Positions 8,161-17,193 of a stretch of DNA of 47,475 nucleotides are shown piece by piece; position 1 is the stretch's first letter; every line of letters starts with the position of its first letter. Source of the stretch: Bacillus sp. 2205SS5-2 (GTDB lineage Bacteria > Bacillota > Bacilli > Bacillales > Bacillaceae_K); the NCBI RefSeq assembly GCF_037024155.1, contig NZ_JAYKTS010000031.1, positions 1 to 47,475 on the forward strand, given 5' to 3'. The notes below the pieces were generated by a model. The model saw nothing but the letters and a program-made list of their open reading frames with translations. It did no database searches and had not been told where the DNA came from. Both the position numbers and the translations under genes were made by a program.

Positions 8161-8569
8161 AGTACTTTTACGTCTACAAGAAAAAATCAGCCCACTTTTT
8201 TCAAACGAGTTCGGTTTTGGAACACAAAATATGAAATAGCACTTTAATTATCAAACTAAATCACTTATAATTTTGTCTCTTCTTTTCCCCTTATATAGCA
8301 GCAATCATTGGATCTTAACCTTTGAAGTAGCATACAAAATTGCAAACCAAATAAACATAATAATAACAGTCATTAACAACGTGCTAATTAAGAGTTAACT
8401 GTCATTCTATTTGCTATGTTGATTTTGATAAACCAAATGAGGAATTGTAATTTTATGCTAAAATAAATATTGAGTATGTGAAGGATTGTTCTTAAACTAA
8501 CGGGTAGGATGACGGAATTAAGACTTACAAAAGAATGGCAGTGAACAAGAAACTATTTGGGGGTACTAA
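8161..8569. other. Intergenic region with a possible gene remnant on the minus strand
   Basis: A minus-strand frame (about 8305-8390) reads as one hydrophobic helix followed by TSKVKIQ and a stop. A stop lies just upstream in frame, so it is either a 22-residue peptide without a visible ribosome binding site or the tail of a lost membrane protein. The rest is AT-rich, with the upstream region of the cupin gene at its end. Confidence 0.25.
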
Positions 8570-8926
8570 ATGGAAATTTATCAATTTACAAAAGAAACAG
8601 GTAAGAAAATCAAGAAATTTAATTCCGATTTTATAATGTCGCATATTACCCAAACTCAAAAAACAGCTCATATAGGATGTATTCACTTAGATCCAAATGG
8701 AGTAATCGGTTATCATCAAGCAGTAGTAGCTCAGCTTCTGTTAATTGTTAACGGAGAAGGATTGGTTAAAGGTGAAACAGGTGAATTCATTAAAGTACAT
8801 AGTGGCGAAGCAGTATTTTGGGAGAAAGACGAGTGGCACGAAACCAAAACCGATACTAGATTAACCGCAATTGTTATAGAAAGCGAAGAGTTAACCACCT
8901 CATCATTAATGCCTTTATTGAAATAG
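8570..8926 (+). CDS. Small cupin-domain protein
   Basis: A 118-residue single-domain cupin. It shows the two conserved motifs: GVIGYHQAVVAQLLLIVNGEG (about 43-63, with one clear His) and GEAVFWEKDEWHETKT (about 83-98, with His94 near the metal site). Usual first-motif residues are partly replaced, so metal binding is uncertain. Small cupins of this kind are often unassigned sugar- or metal-binding proteins. The ATG follows TTGGGGGTACTAA, a good Shine-Dalgarno. No neighbour suggests a pathway. Confidence 0.78.
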   Translation: MEIYQFTKETGKKIKKFNSDFIMSHITQTQKTAHIGCIHLDPNGVIGYHQAVVAQLLLIVNGEGLVKGETGEFIKVHSGEAVFWEKDEWHETKTDTRLTAIVIESEELTTSSLMPLLK

Positions 8927-9069
8927 GATATGTTAAGCAAACGGTAGCATAGCGTATGATTAGGTATGGTGGTTTAAGCTATTAGGTAGCATTTGTTGAA
9001 TAAATAGGTTACAGAGTTAGAGAATACTGGAGTTGATTAAGTGGTGTTGAACAAGAGGATACCAAGCGG

Positions 9070-9584
9070 GTGGGAGACAAAAGGTTCACAATTAAAGACC
9101 TAACTGGAGAAGAAATTCAAACTGTTCATAAGTTATATGACCAAGGGAGTTTTGTTCACCAATGGGATGTCGATAGCTTAGATAAAGCGTATGTATATCA
9201 TTGTTTTACCGTTGGTGACTTACCGTCTAATGGAACCAGAGCCCAATTTGTAATTCAAGTTATAGGAATGAAGGAAACTGGCCGCATTGTTGGGTTTCTT
9301 ACTAAAGATTACAGATATCCAATGTCTGGAACATTCAATATTAACTACCTGTATATTGACAAAAAGTATCACAAACAAGGACTGGGACAAGAAGTGGTTA
9401 CTGAATTGTTAAGCGTGTTGAAACGGATTAAAAATAGTGAAGTGCGGGCAAATGATGAAATAAAAATAGGGTAGCTCTTAGGTTTTGGATCAAGCTTGGA
9501 CTTAATACAATATATGGGATTTTTGGAGACGATGAAGACGGTGTTGAAAATCACGCTGACATAGAGTTAATTAAATATTTGTGA
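9070..9584 (+). pseudogene. Frameshifted GNAT N-acetyltransferase
   Basis: The first frame (GTG at 9070) encodes 134 residues with GNAT features: RIVGFLTKDYRY, INYLYIDKKYHKQGLGQEVV (acetyl-CoA-binding RxxGxG-like loop, here KQGLGQ) and a following helix. It ends at a stop at 9472-9474. The expected family ending, VALRFWIKLGLNTIYGIFGD..., continues in another frame from about 9471 to TGA at 9584. One indel near the A-rich stretch AATGATGAAATAAAAATAGG therefore splits the gene. Joined, the protein would be about 170 residues, the normal size for the family. It could also be a sequencing error in the homopolymer. Confidence 0.8.
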
Positions 9585-9896
9585 GTTTTTTCTTATTCAA
9601 TTAAGGAGGGCTTATCTTGAAGAATAATTAAGCACTTATAACATTAAAGAGGCAGTTTAATTGAACAATTTATTTTAAAAAATGGCTGTTTTCGCAAAGA
9701 TTGTGGCTTTTCGTATCGGTTTATTATCTATGATATAGCATTGTTTTGGGCATCATTTCGTTTGTTTTTGATAGAAATCAACAGTGAAATGGAGGATTTA
9801 GTCAAAATCAGATGAAATTAAAGTTAGTCTTAAAAGTGGACACATAAAAATGATAATCCGTTGCACAATAATTATCATTAAAAAGGACGTGTTCAC

Positions 9897-10187
9897 ATGA
9901 GTAATCATCACTCGAACGAATATCGAGAGTATGTAGCTAAGATGGTCGTTGAAGAAGGTAGGAAAGTGACAGAACTAGCCTATGAGTTAGAGATCCCTTA
10001 CTCGACTATTATGCGATGGGTAAAAAAGTTAAAAGAGGCGAAAAATGCTGACAAATCTGTTGAGTATATTACTCCTTCAGACCTAAACAAATTGAAGAAA
10101 CAGCATGAAAAAGAATTAAAATCTCTTCAAGAGGAGAATGAAATTTTAAAAAAGGCGATGCACATCTTCACGAAAAAGCAGGAGTAA
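9897..10187 (+). CDS. IS3-family transposase OrfA
   Basis: A 96-residue helix-turn-helix protein that recognises the element ends. Residues 1-50 form the HTH_Tnp_1 domain (EYVAKMVVEEGRKVTELAYE, then STIMRWVKKLKE); a leucine-zipper-like coiled coil follows (LKKQHEKELKSLQEENEILK). Near its end two A-rich slippery sites, A-AAA-AAG (about 10147-10155) and G-AAA-AAG (about 10175-10181), could produce the -1 frameshift that fuses OrfA to OrfB in this family. The start is ATG after AAAAGGACGTGTTCAC. Confidence 0.88.
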   Translation: MSNHHSNEYREYVAKMVVEEGRKVTELAYELEIPYSTIMRWVKKLKEAKNADKSVEYITPSDLNKLKKQHEKELKSLQEENEILKKAMHIFTKKQE

Positions 10188-10225
10188 AGTATGAATTTAT
10201 CCATCTCCACAAAGATGAACATACT

Positions 10226-11074
10226 GTGGTGAAGATGTGCAAGGTACTGGAGGCATCAACAAGCGGTTACTATAAATGGGTCGATCGACAAACTCAGGAA
10301 GAGACAGAAAAAGAAAAGAAGAAAAAGGAACTGAAACAAAAAATTTGTAAGTCTTTTCATGAGAGTCAAGGAACTTACGGTAGCCCAAGAGTATATGATG
10401 ATTTAATTGAGTGGGGCTACCAAGTCTCCCAAAAAACCGTAGCTCGGTATATGCAGGAAATAGGGTTGAGAGCGACTCCATTAGAGAAATACGTTGTTAC
10501 TACAGACTCAGATCATGATTTAACGATCTATCCTAATTTAGTGAAGAGACAGATCGATGTAGATATTCCAAATACGGTTTGGGTAGCTGATATTACATAT
10601 ATCCGAACATTGAAGGGATAGGTGTATCTTGCTTCCATTATGGACTTGTTTTCACGAAAAATTGTTGGATGGAGCCAAGGAATTTCAATGAAAAAAGAAC
10701 TTGTTTTAGAAGCATTGCGAATGGCTCAAACAACGAGACGACCAGGTAAGGGATTGATCCATCATTCTGACCGTGGCTCCCAATATTGTTCTAATGAATA
10801 CGTAGAGGAATTAACTCAGAGTGGGGCTAAAATTAGTATGAGTCGAAAAGGAGATCCATATGATAACGCTTGCATCGAATCGTTCCACGCGACCATAAAG
10901 AAAGAGCTTATCTATCGGCGTAGATTTCAAACAAAAGAAGAAGCGATGAGGGTTATCAATCATTATATTACAAGTAGGTACAATGAGAAGAGGAAGCATT
11001 CTAAGCTGGGATATTTGCCGCCAAATAACTTTGAGCGAGAGTATCAACTTTCGATCCTAGAATCAATCTCATAA
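10226..11074 (+). pseudogene. IS3-family transposase OrfB with in-frame nonsense codon
   Basis: This is the catalytic DDE (rve) integrase part. The HTH_21-like N-terminus (TSGYYKWVDR, YGSPRVYDDL) is followed by VWVADITYIRT with the first catalytic Asp, then a TAG stop at 10619-10621 where the family normally has Trp, then VYLASIMDLFSRKIVGW, HSDRGSQYCS with the second Asp and the region YDNACIESFHATIKKE with the Glu. One TGG-to-TAG change therefore splits an otherwise intact gene into 131 and 150 residues. The frame is open upstream to the OrfA overlap, where the family makes the fusion protein. Confidence 0.88.
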
Positions 11075-11085
11075 TATAGCCATTT

Positions 11086-11134
11086 GGCGTTAGAAAGGAT
11101 CAATCATGGTCTTGGATTGATTCTTTCTAATGCC
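11086..11134 (+). terminator. Long hairpin downstream of orfB within the IS
   Basis: A 20-bp stem with two mismatches (GGCGTTAGAAAGGATCAATC / GATTGATTCTTTCTAATGCC) around ATGGTCTTG. It has no T-run, so it may stop read-through into flanking DNA or act on RNA stability rather than as a classical terminator. Confidence 0.5.
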
Positions 11135-11282
11135 CCACCAAACGAAGTGCGGTAGGAAAGTAGGAAAATTAAATCTCATTTTTTATTGTCCATTTTCTTG
11201 ACAGAAGTTCAAAATAGCCACAATGTATACGAAAAGAGCCTTAAAAATAAAGTAAAAAGGTAAATACTTCGGAGGTAGGAAC

Positions 11283-11897
11283 ATGAAAAAGATATTTATT
11301 CTAACTACAATACTTATTACAGGCATTATATTTGTAATATTATTTAGGAGTGGGCAGTCCATAGATGCTATTCGAGAGGTCAGGGGCGGTATAGTGGATA
11401 ACATTGAAGTGATTGATACCATTAAAACGGATAACGGAATCATGATTTATTCAGTTGGAAATGTGAATGATGGTAAGAACAATATGTACTTTGTTGACAT
11501 GGTAAGCAATTCTCTTACAGGCTATAAATGGTTAGGCGGCGGTGGACATACTAGTCAAGATGTGCCAGCAACCAACGATTTCATTCTTTCATTTCAATTA
11601 TTAAGTGAAGATCAGAATATCAATCCTACATTATTAGGAGTAATTAAAGACCTGAATATCGCTAATATTAAAGTTAGCACACAAAGCAAATCAGTAGATG
11701 CAATTTTTTATGAAGTGAATGATGTTGAAATATTTTATGTAATCCCTCTTAATAGTAATGTTTCTAATTCCAAAGACTACAGAATTACGATTACATACAA
11801 AAACGACTCAAGTATCACTCATATTATTTCTGGTAATAAACTTACTAAGTTGGAAGAGGGAAAACCATTTTATCTAAATAAGAAGGACTTAAAATAA
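11283..11897 (+). CDS. Membrane-anchored protein of unknown function
   Basis: A 204-residue protein with one N-terminal hydrophobic segment (about residues 4-21, after MKK), either an uncleaved anchor or a signal peptide, leaving a domain of about 180 residues outside the membrane. That domain is beta-rich, with GIMIYSVGNVNDGKNNMYFV, GYKWLGGGGHTSQDV and YRITITYKNDSS; I do not recognise it. GGAGGTAGGAAC precedes the ATG. The gene sits alone between two dispersed repeats: the split copy ends 42 bases upstream, and another begins 14 bases past the stop in the opposite orientation. Confidence 0.72.
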   Translation: MKKIFILTTILITGIIFVILFRSGQSIDAIREVRGGIVDNIEVIDTIKTDNGIMIYSVGNVNDGKNNMYFVDMVSNSLTGYKWLGGGGHTSQDVPATNDFILSFQLLSEDQNINPTLLGVIKDLNIANIKVSTQSKSVDAIFYEVNDVEIFYVIPLNSNVSNSKDYRITITYKNDSSITHIISGNKLTKLEEGKPFYLNKKDLK

Positions 11898-11911
11898 TTT
11901 TACTATTATTA

Positions 11912-12171
11912 AAGCTCGTTTCGTATACATTGTGGCTATTTCATCTGATTTTGATTAAATCGTCTTTTTCACTGTTGATTTCCGTCAAAACAGACTGATC
12001 AAGCTGTAGTGGCTAGGGACTGGGGGCATTTGTCAGCTCACTGCGTGTTCTGTCAGATGCCTGCCGTCCCTTGACAGCCACTTCCGCGTTTCGTAAATGA
12101 TGCCCGAAACAAAGCTATATCAACGTTTATAGACTGGTTCGAAAAGCAACAAAGTTTACGAAAGCAGCCTT
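11912..12171 (-). repeat. Subfamily I repeat with one palindromic cassette
   Basis: A full-length reverse copy: it starts AAGCTCGTTTCGTATACATT and ends GAAAAGCAACAAAGTTTACG then AAAGCAGCCT. One palindromic unit lies between about 11995 and 12095 (TAGTGGCTAGGGACTGGG ... TGACAGCCACTTCCGC), the same type as units 3-4 of the array at 17443-17910. Confidence 0.83.
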
Positions 12172-12229
12172 TATTAAAAATGTATTCAAGTACACTCCAT
12201 AAATGGGGGTTTTAGTTGGTGCGAAACGT

Positions 12230-12526
12230 TCCCTGCTAAAATGGAATGTGGTCACACGATTTCACTAAAGGTATGGCAGTTTTAGGTTTCTAACACTGAA
12301 GGGTTATGATAGAGGAGTAGAACGAGGAGGTAGCCCTCTGAAAGGCTCCCCCTGCGTCGAATAGCACGTTGTTTAGTAAAGAGAAGCGTGTTAATAAACT
12401 CGGGGCTAATAGTCGTGGGGTGTAACCGTAACAGTTCGGCTGACGAAATCCTACCTGATAGGGTGATGTAAATCGTGATGCCTGGGTTGAACCAATATGG
12501 TGAGAATCCAACGAAATAGAATATGA
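12230..12526 (+). ncRNA. Candidate structured RNA (possibly HEARO/omega-RNA-like)
   Basis: This stretch has no credible gene, is richer in G than its surroundings, and packs several hairpins: CAGTTTTAGGTTTCTAACACTG (12277-12298, nested pairs), GGAGGTAGCC / GGCTCC, CCGTAACAGTTCGG, CCTACCTGATAGG, and GGTTGAACC...ATCCAACG enclosing ACCAATATGGT. There is also a longer-range pair, TAGCCC with GGGCTA. A hairpin with a T-run follows at 12536. The style recalls the large RNAs of IscB-type elements, but no IscB or other HNH gene is near. The identification is inference; the structure is what I can see. The strand is uncertain. Confidence 0.4.
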
Positions 12527-12535
12527 GACTATAAA

Positions 12536-12568
12536 AAAACGCTCAGAGATTTTTTATCTGAGCGTTTT
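12536..12568 (-). terminator. Terminator, best used from the minus strand (ldh)
   Basis: Stem AAAACGCTCAGA / TCTGAGCGTTTT. Read on the minus strand it is followed by a run of seven T, suiting the lactate dehydrogenase transcript that ends 130 bases upstream. On the plus strand it has TTTT and could end the candidate RNA. Confidence 0.75.
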
Positions 12569-12697
12569 CCTTTACCAATCGTAATGATATATAATATGTT
12601 AAACGGTTCGATAAGTCTGTTGCTATTTTGACTCAAAAAAACATTTTAGGACTATTGTTTTTTTGTATAGTAGCTAAGATTGAGAAAGATGCTAAAG

Positions 12698-13672
<975 letters not shown>

Positions 13673-13677
13673 TTATA

Positions 13678-13741
13678 TGTGACTTACTTCACAATTAGAG
13701 AATATCAGAATTTCAGGTGTTCATGTGTGACAATTATCACA
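13678..13741 (-). promoter_or_regulatory. Two Rex/Fnr-like operator sites upstream of ldh
   Basis: TGTGACTTACTTCACA (13678-13693) and TGTGACAATTATCACA (13726-13741) both match TGTGA-N6-TCACA. Rex sites have this core with extra A/T around it (TTGTGAA-N4-TTCACAA), and B. subtilis Fnr sites have it too. The sites are 48 bases apart, 42 and 90 bases before the start codon. The first is the more Rex-like. I could not assign a matching -35/-10 pair with confidence. Confidence 0.65.
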
Positions 13742-13820
13742 TGAAAGGGTTTGCAACTGCAAATAATTATTAATTGTCATCTGTTGTTCATAAATTCACG
13801 TTTTTTATGGTGTAAATAGT

Positions 13821-13857
13821 AAAAAAGAGCTCACCCAATTGGGTGAGCTCTTTTTCA
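13821..13857 (-). terminator. Terminator of the purine permease gene
   Basis: Near-perfect stem AAAAAGAGCTCACCC / GGGTGAGCTCTTTTT around AATT, directly after the minus-strand stop at 13861. Both strands end in T-runs, so it is probably bidirectional. Confidence 0.9.
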
Positions 13858-13860
13858 GTT

Positions 13861-15159
13861 TTAATGAGGTAAATAAATGAGTTGAATCAAGAATAAGAGG
13901 GCAAACACATATACTAAAGGATGAACGATTCGCCACTGTCCTTTGACAACTTTAAGAATTGGATAGGAAATAAATCCAAACGCAATTCCAGTTGCAATGC
14001 TAGAAGTAAGTGGCATGCTAAGGATGATAATAAACGCAGGAAAAGCCTCATCAAGGTCATTCCAGTTGATTTTTGCCATACTTCCCATCATTAAGCTACC
14101 GACAATAATCAAGGCTGGCGCAGTAATCGCAGCGATACCAGAGAGTGAGCCTACCAAAGGACTAAAGAAAGCTGCTAGAACAAACAATCCTGCAACTGTA
14201 ACCGACGTTAATCCTGTTCTTCCTCCTGCAGCGACTCCAGATGAAGATTCAATGTAAGCTGTTGTAGGACTTGTGCCGAACATTGCGCCAACTGTAGTGG
14301 CCATAGAATCCGCCAATAGAGCTTGACGGGCACGAGGGAGTGATTTCCCTTTCATTAATCCTGCTTGTTGAGCGACTCCAACCATCGTTCCAGTTGTATC
14401 AAATATCGTTACCAGTAAGAATGAAAAAACGACGGCATATAATCCATGACTAAACACATCACCGATGGCAGAAATAGGGTTGGTTATGAGAAGTTCAGGC
14501 ATAGAAGGAGCAGCAACAAAACCATTATTAAAGGAAAGATCTCCTGTAAAGTATGCAATAATTGAAGTGAGTATCATTCCAATAAATAAAGCACCATTCA
14601 CTCTCAAGACCATTAAGATTAACGTTGCGGCCAAGCCGATGAGTGTTAAAATAACAGATGAGTCATGTAAATCTCCTAAACGAACTAAGTTGTTAGGGTC
14701 AGCAACAATAATGTTTGTTAACCTTAACCCTATAAAAGCAATAAATAGACCGATTCCAGCTGAAATACCATATTTTAAATTGTCAGGTATCGCTTCAATT
14801 AATTTTTCACGTAGTGTTGTCAGCGACAATAGCACAAACAATAGACCGGCAAAAAAGACAGCAGCAAAAGCAATCTCGTACGTAATATCGTCATTGGCTA
14901 GTACAACAGAATAAGTAAAATATGCATTAAGTCCCATACCCGGGGCAATGGCAATCGGATAATTCGCTGCTAGTCCCATCCATAATGTGCCGATGACAGC
15001 AGAAATGATCGTCGCCATGAACACAGCCTGAAATGGAACGCCTGCATCTGCAAGAATGATCGGGTTAATAATCACAATATAAGCCATTGTTAAAAAGGTG
15101 GTGACACCAGCAAGTACTTCTGTTTTTGCTGTCGTGTGATTTTTATTTAATTTAAACAT
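13861..15159 (-). CDS. NCS2/AzgA-type purine permease (PbuG/PbuO-like)
   Basis: A 432-residue membrane transporter, probably a proton symporter for hypoxanthine, guanine or adenine. It has about 12 hydrophobic segments and family motifs: N-terminal EVLAGVTTFLTMAYIVIINP, AIAPGMGLNAYFTY, the block FSFLLVTIFDTTGTMVGVA with the conserved Asp, and MFGTSPTTAYIESSSGVAAGGRTG. Length and order fit PbuG/PbuO rather than uracil or xanthine permeases. The ATG at 15159 follows AGGAGGTTCTT. No guanine riboswitch is visible; instead a sigma-A promoter overlapped by an inverted pair of PurR-box-like sites lies directly upstream, supporting a purine role. Confidence 0.9.
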   Translation of the reverse strand: MFKLNKNHTTAKTEVLAGVTTFLTMAYIVIINPIILADAGVPFQAVFMATIISAVIGTLWMGLAANYPIAIAPGMGLNAYFTYSVVLANDDITYEIAFAAVFFAGLLFVLLSLTTLREKLIEAIPDNLKYGISAGIGLFIAFIGLRLTNIIVADPNNLVRLGDLHDSSVILTLIGLAATLILMVLRVNGALFIGMILTSIIAYFTGDLSFNNGFVAAPSMPELLITNPISAIGDVFSHGLYAVVFSFLLVTIFDTTGTMVGVAQQAGLMKGKSLPRARQALLADSMATTVGAMFGTSPTTAYIESSSGVAAGGRTGLTSVTVAGLFVLAAFFSPLVGSLSGIAAITAPALIIVGSLMMGSMAKINWNDLDEAFPAFIIILSMPLTSSIATGIAFGFISYPILKVVKGQWRIVHPLVYVFALLFLIQLIYLPH

Positions 15160-15170
15160 AAGAACCTCCT

Positions 15171-15228
15171 AAACACGAACATTTTTTAGTGCATTTACAA
15201 TAATATTCGTTTTTATAGTAAAATGCAA
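15171..15228 (-). promoter_or_regulatory. Sigma-A promoter with paired PurR-box-like sites
   Basis: On the minus strand TTGCAT (15228-15223), a 17-base spacer and TATTAT (15205-15200) form a good promoter about 40 bases before the permease start. Two inverted PurBox-like sequences overlap or follow it: AAACACGAACATT on the plus strand (15171-15183) and AAAAACGAATATT on the minus strand (15214-15202). Both carry the CGAA core and are 18 bases apart. Known PurR boxes occur in inverted pairs with similar spacing. Confidence 0.6.
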
Positions 15229-15415
15229 TGATAATTTCTAGAAGAGTATTTGGACTAAGCCCTTATCGCCATCTCATTGAGTTCATATGCTAAGCATTGT
15301 GACGAGGAAAAAAGCGTCTCAATTCAGTTATCGTCTGCTACTGGTTATTAATAGTTTGTCCTTATGTTCTATATTGGATGAAGCAAATTAATTTCGTTTG
15401 AAAGGCGGGGGGAGC

Positions 15416-17086
15416 ATGTTTCAACATTTAACTGGAAAATTGGAGTCAGAGCAAGTAGAATTTCTAACACGAACGTTAGTTTCACTAAAAAGCTACAATA
15501 GTACAGTAGGCGAAACAGACAAAGCGCTCTTTATTCAACAACTCATTGGATCTTTTCCGTATTTTAAAGAACATCCAATGGAAGTGTGGGCCCAAAACAT
15601 ACCTGCTGATCCTTTTGGGCGAAAGAATATTTTTGCTCGAGTGAAAGGGAAAACAAGAAAAACCATTTTATTTCATGCCCATATCGATACAGTTGGAACA
15701 GAGGATTATGGTTCTTTGCAAGATATGGCTCATCATCCAGAATTTTTGCAAAAGTTTTTTGTCGATTTCGATGGGGATGAAGGATTAAAGTTGGAAGCAA
15801 TGTCAGGGAAATGGCTCTTTGGACGTGGGGCATTAGATATGCAAAGTGGAATTGCTGTTCATCTCGTAAATTTGCTCCATTTTAGTGAGCAAAAAGAAAA
15901 GCTTAATGGAGATGTGTTGTTTTTATTTAATGCGGATGAAGAGAGTCAACATCGAGGGGTACTGAGTGCAATCCACGAGTTATATGAAATGAAACAAAAC
16001 GGAACCAAGTTTATAGCAGGACTAAATAACGACTTTATTTCACCCATGTATGAAGGAGACACACAAAAATATATATACACCGGAGCGGCAGGGAAAGTGT
16101 TACCTTGTTTCTATATATATGGGCGCGAGGCACATGTAGGAGATGTTTTACAAAGCATAGACCCCACTCATATTGCCGCTAATATCATATCAGAAATTAA
16201 TCACAATTTAGCGTTAACAGAGAAAATCGATGGAGAGTTTATTCTCCCACCAACCTGTTTATATCTGAAAGAAACAAAAGAAGAATACAATGTTCAAACA
16301 CCTGTGAGTGCAAAACTGTATTTTAATTATTTTGTTTATGAGAAAGCCGCAAGTGAAATCTTGAATGATTTAAAATGGAGAACGTCTTTTATCTGCACAA
16401 CGTATGAAAAAGTAGCTAAGGAAAGATTTGAAGTTTTTCGCCAGAAGCAAGGTTTCCCGGAAACAGATCTTAATTGGAGTGTTCATGTTGTAACGTTGAA
16501 TGAATTTATTGAGGAGTTAACATCTAAGGGTGTAGATGTAGATGCAGTAATGGAAGTAGCTTACCGTCTTAATCATGAACAAGGGAAAGATGAACGAGAA
16601 TTAGCTTTCCAACTAGTTGAAGCCTTACAACAATGCGACCCAGATAGATCACCTCGAGTGATTTTGTTTTATGCCCCTCCTTATCTTCCACATAATTATT
16701 TGGATAAAGACAATGAATTTGGAAGCAAAGTAAAAAAGGTATTGGAGGATACGCTAGAACAACTTTCGGACCATTATGACGAAAAATTTGTTCTAAAACG
16801 ATTTTTCCCCTATTTGGCCGATGGAAGCTTTCTATCTATTCCTGGATCTGAAAAGGATATTCAAGCATTTAAAAAAAATATGCCAATGATGGATGTATTG
16901 TATCCACTCCCTACTCAAAAAATTAAAGAACTAAATATTCCATCGATTAACTTAGGTGTATATGGAAAGGATGGACATAAATGGACTGAGCGCGTATATA
17001 AACCATATACATTTGAAGTACTCCCGAAATTGATTAGAACTGTAGCGATGGAATTGTTGAAAATAAAGTGCGAAGGTGTAGAATAA
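15416..17086 (+). CDS. rocB: RocB-like M20-family peptidase, arginine catabolism
   Basis: A 556-residue protein resembling B. subtilis RocB in length and in M20 metallopeptidase motifs: FHAHIDTVG with metal-binding His and Asp (about 87-95), RGALDMQSGIAV (bridging Asp), FNADEESQHRGV (catalytic and metal Glu) and a late PSINLGVYGKDGHKWTERVY with the last His. RocB lies in an arginine/ornithine degradation operon in B. subtilis, but its exact reaction is unsettled. Here it is alone, with no rocA, rocC or rocD beside it. ATG 15416 follows GGCGGGGGGA. No sigma-L (-24/-12) promoter was found upstream, unlike the B. subtilis roc genes. Confidence 0.9.
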   Translation: MFQHLTGKLESEQVEFLTRTLVSLKSYNSTVGETDKALFIQQLIGSFPYFKEHPMEVWAQNIPADPFGRKNIFARVKGKTRKTILFHAHIDTVGTEDYGSLQDMAHHPEFLQKFFVDFDGDEGLKLEAMSGKWLFGRGALDMQSGIAVHLVNLLHFSEQKEKLNGDVLFLFNADEESQHRGVLSAIHELYEMKQNGTKFIAGLNNDFISPMYEGDTQKYIYTGAAGKVLPCFYIYGREAHVGDVLQSIDPTHIAANIISEINHNLALTEKIDGEFILPPTCLYLKETKEEYNVQTPVSAKLYFNYFVYEKAASEILNDLKWRTSFICTTYEKVAKERFEVFRQKQGFPETDLNWSVHVVTLNEFIEELTSKGVDVDAVMEVAYRLNHEQGKDERELAFQLVEALQQCDPDRSPRVILFYAPPYLPHNYLDKDNEFGSKVKKVLEDTLEQLSDHYDEKFVLKRFFPYLADGSFLSIPGSEKDIQAFKKNMPMMDVLYPLPTQKIKELNIPSINLGVYGKDGHKWTERVYKPYTFEVLPKLIRTVAMELLKIKCEGVE

Positions 17087-17193
17087 CATGAATGTTCAGT
17101 GGAAAAGAGGACCAAAAAACTTTGATGAGCTTGCATACATTTCCTCAAATTTCAAATGCACAACAGAATTAATCTAAATGATTAGATAATAAA

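Larger units (their letters stand above)
9819..11211 (+). mobile_element. IS3-family insertion sequence, transposase broken
   Basis: About 1.39 kb, flanked by the 4-base direct repeat AAAT (9815-9818 and 11212-11215). Imperfect terminal inverted repeats can be aligned (left AAGTTAGTCTTAAAAGTGGA; right, reversed, AACTTCTGTCAAGAAAATGG). It holds orfA and orfB in the usual two-frame arrangement. An inverted repeat AATGATAAT / ATTATCATT (9849-9879) precedes orfA, a position where IS3 elements often block incoming transcription. orfB carries an in-frame stop, so this copy should be inactive by itself. Confidence 0.88.
9684..11240 (+). repeat. Subfamily I repeat split by an IS3-family element
   Basis: The left part (9684-9818) begins GGCTGTTTTCGCAAAG and runs to AATCAGATGAAAT. 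The right part (11212-11240) resumes AAATAGCCACAATG and ends TACGAAAAGAGCC. Joining them restores the GATGAAATAGCCACAATG block found in intact copies, proving insertion into a pre-existing repeat. No palindromic cassette is present. Confidence 0.85.

Noticed and set aside
12290-12511. 73-codon frame on the minus strand
   Set aside because: Falls on the candidate structured RNA, has no ribosome binding site, and its composition follows the hairpin arms.
14465-14914. 149-codon frame on the plus strand
   Set aside because: Antisense shadow of the purine permease; the permease has complete family motifs, promoter and terminator.
15160-15415. Guanine riboswitch expected before a PbuG-type permease
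   Set aside because: The promoter lies about 40 bases before the start and no aptamer-like three-helix junction is seen; PurR-like boxes are present instead.
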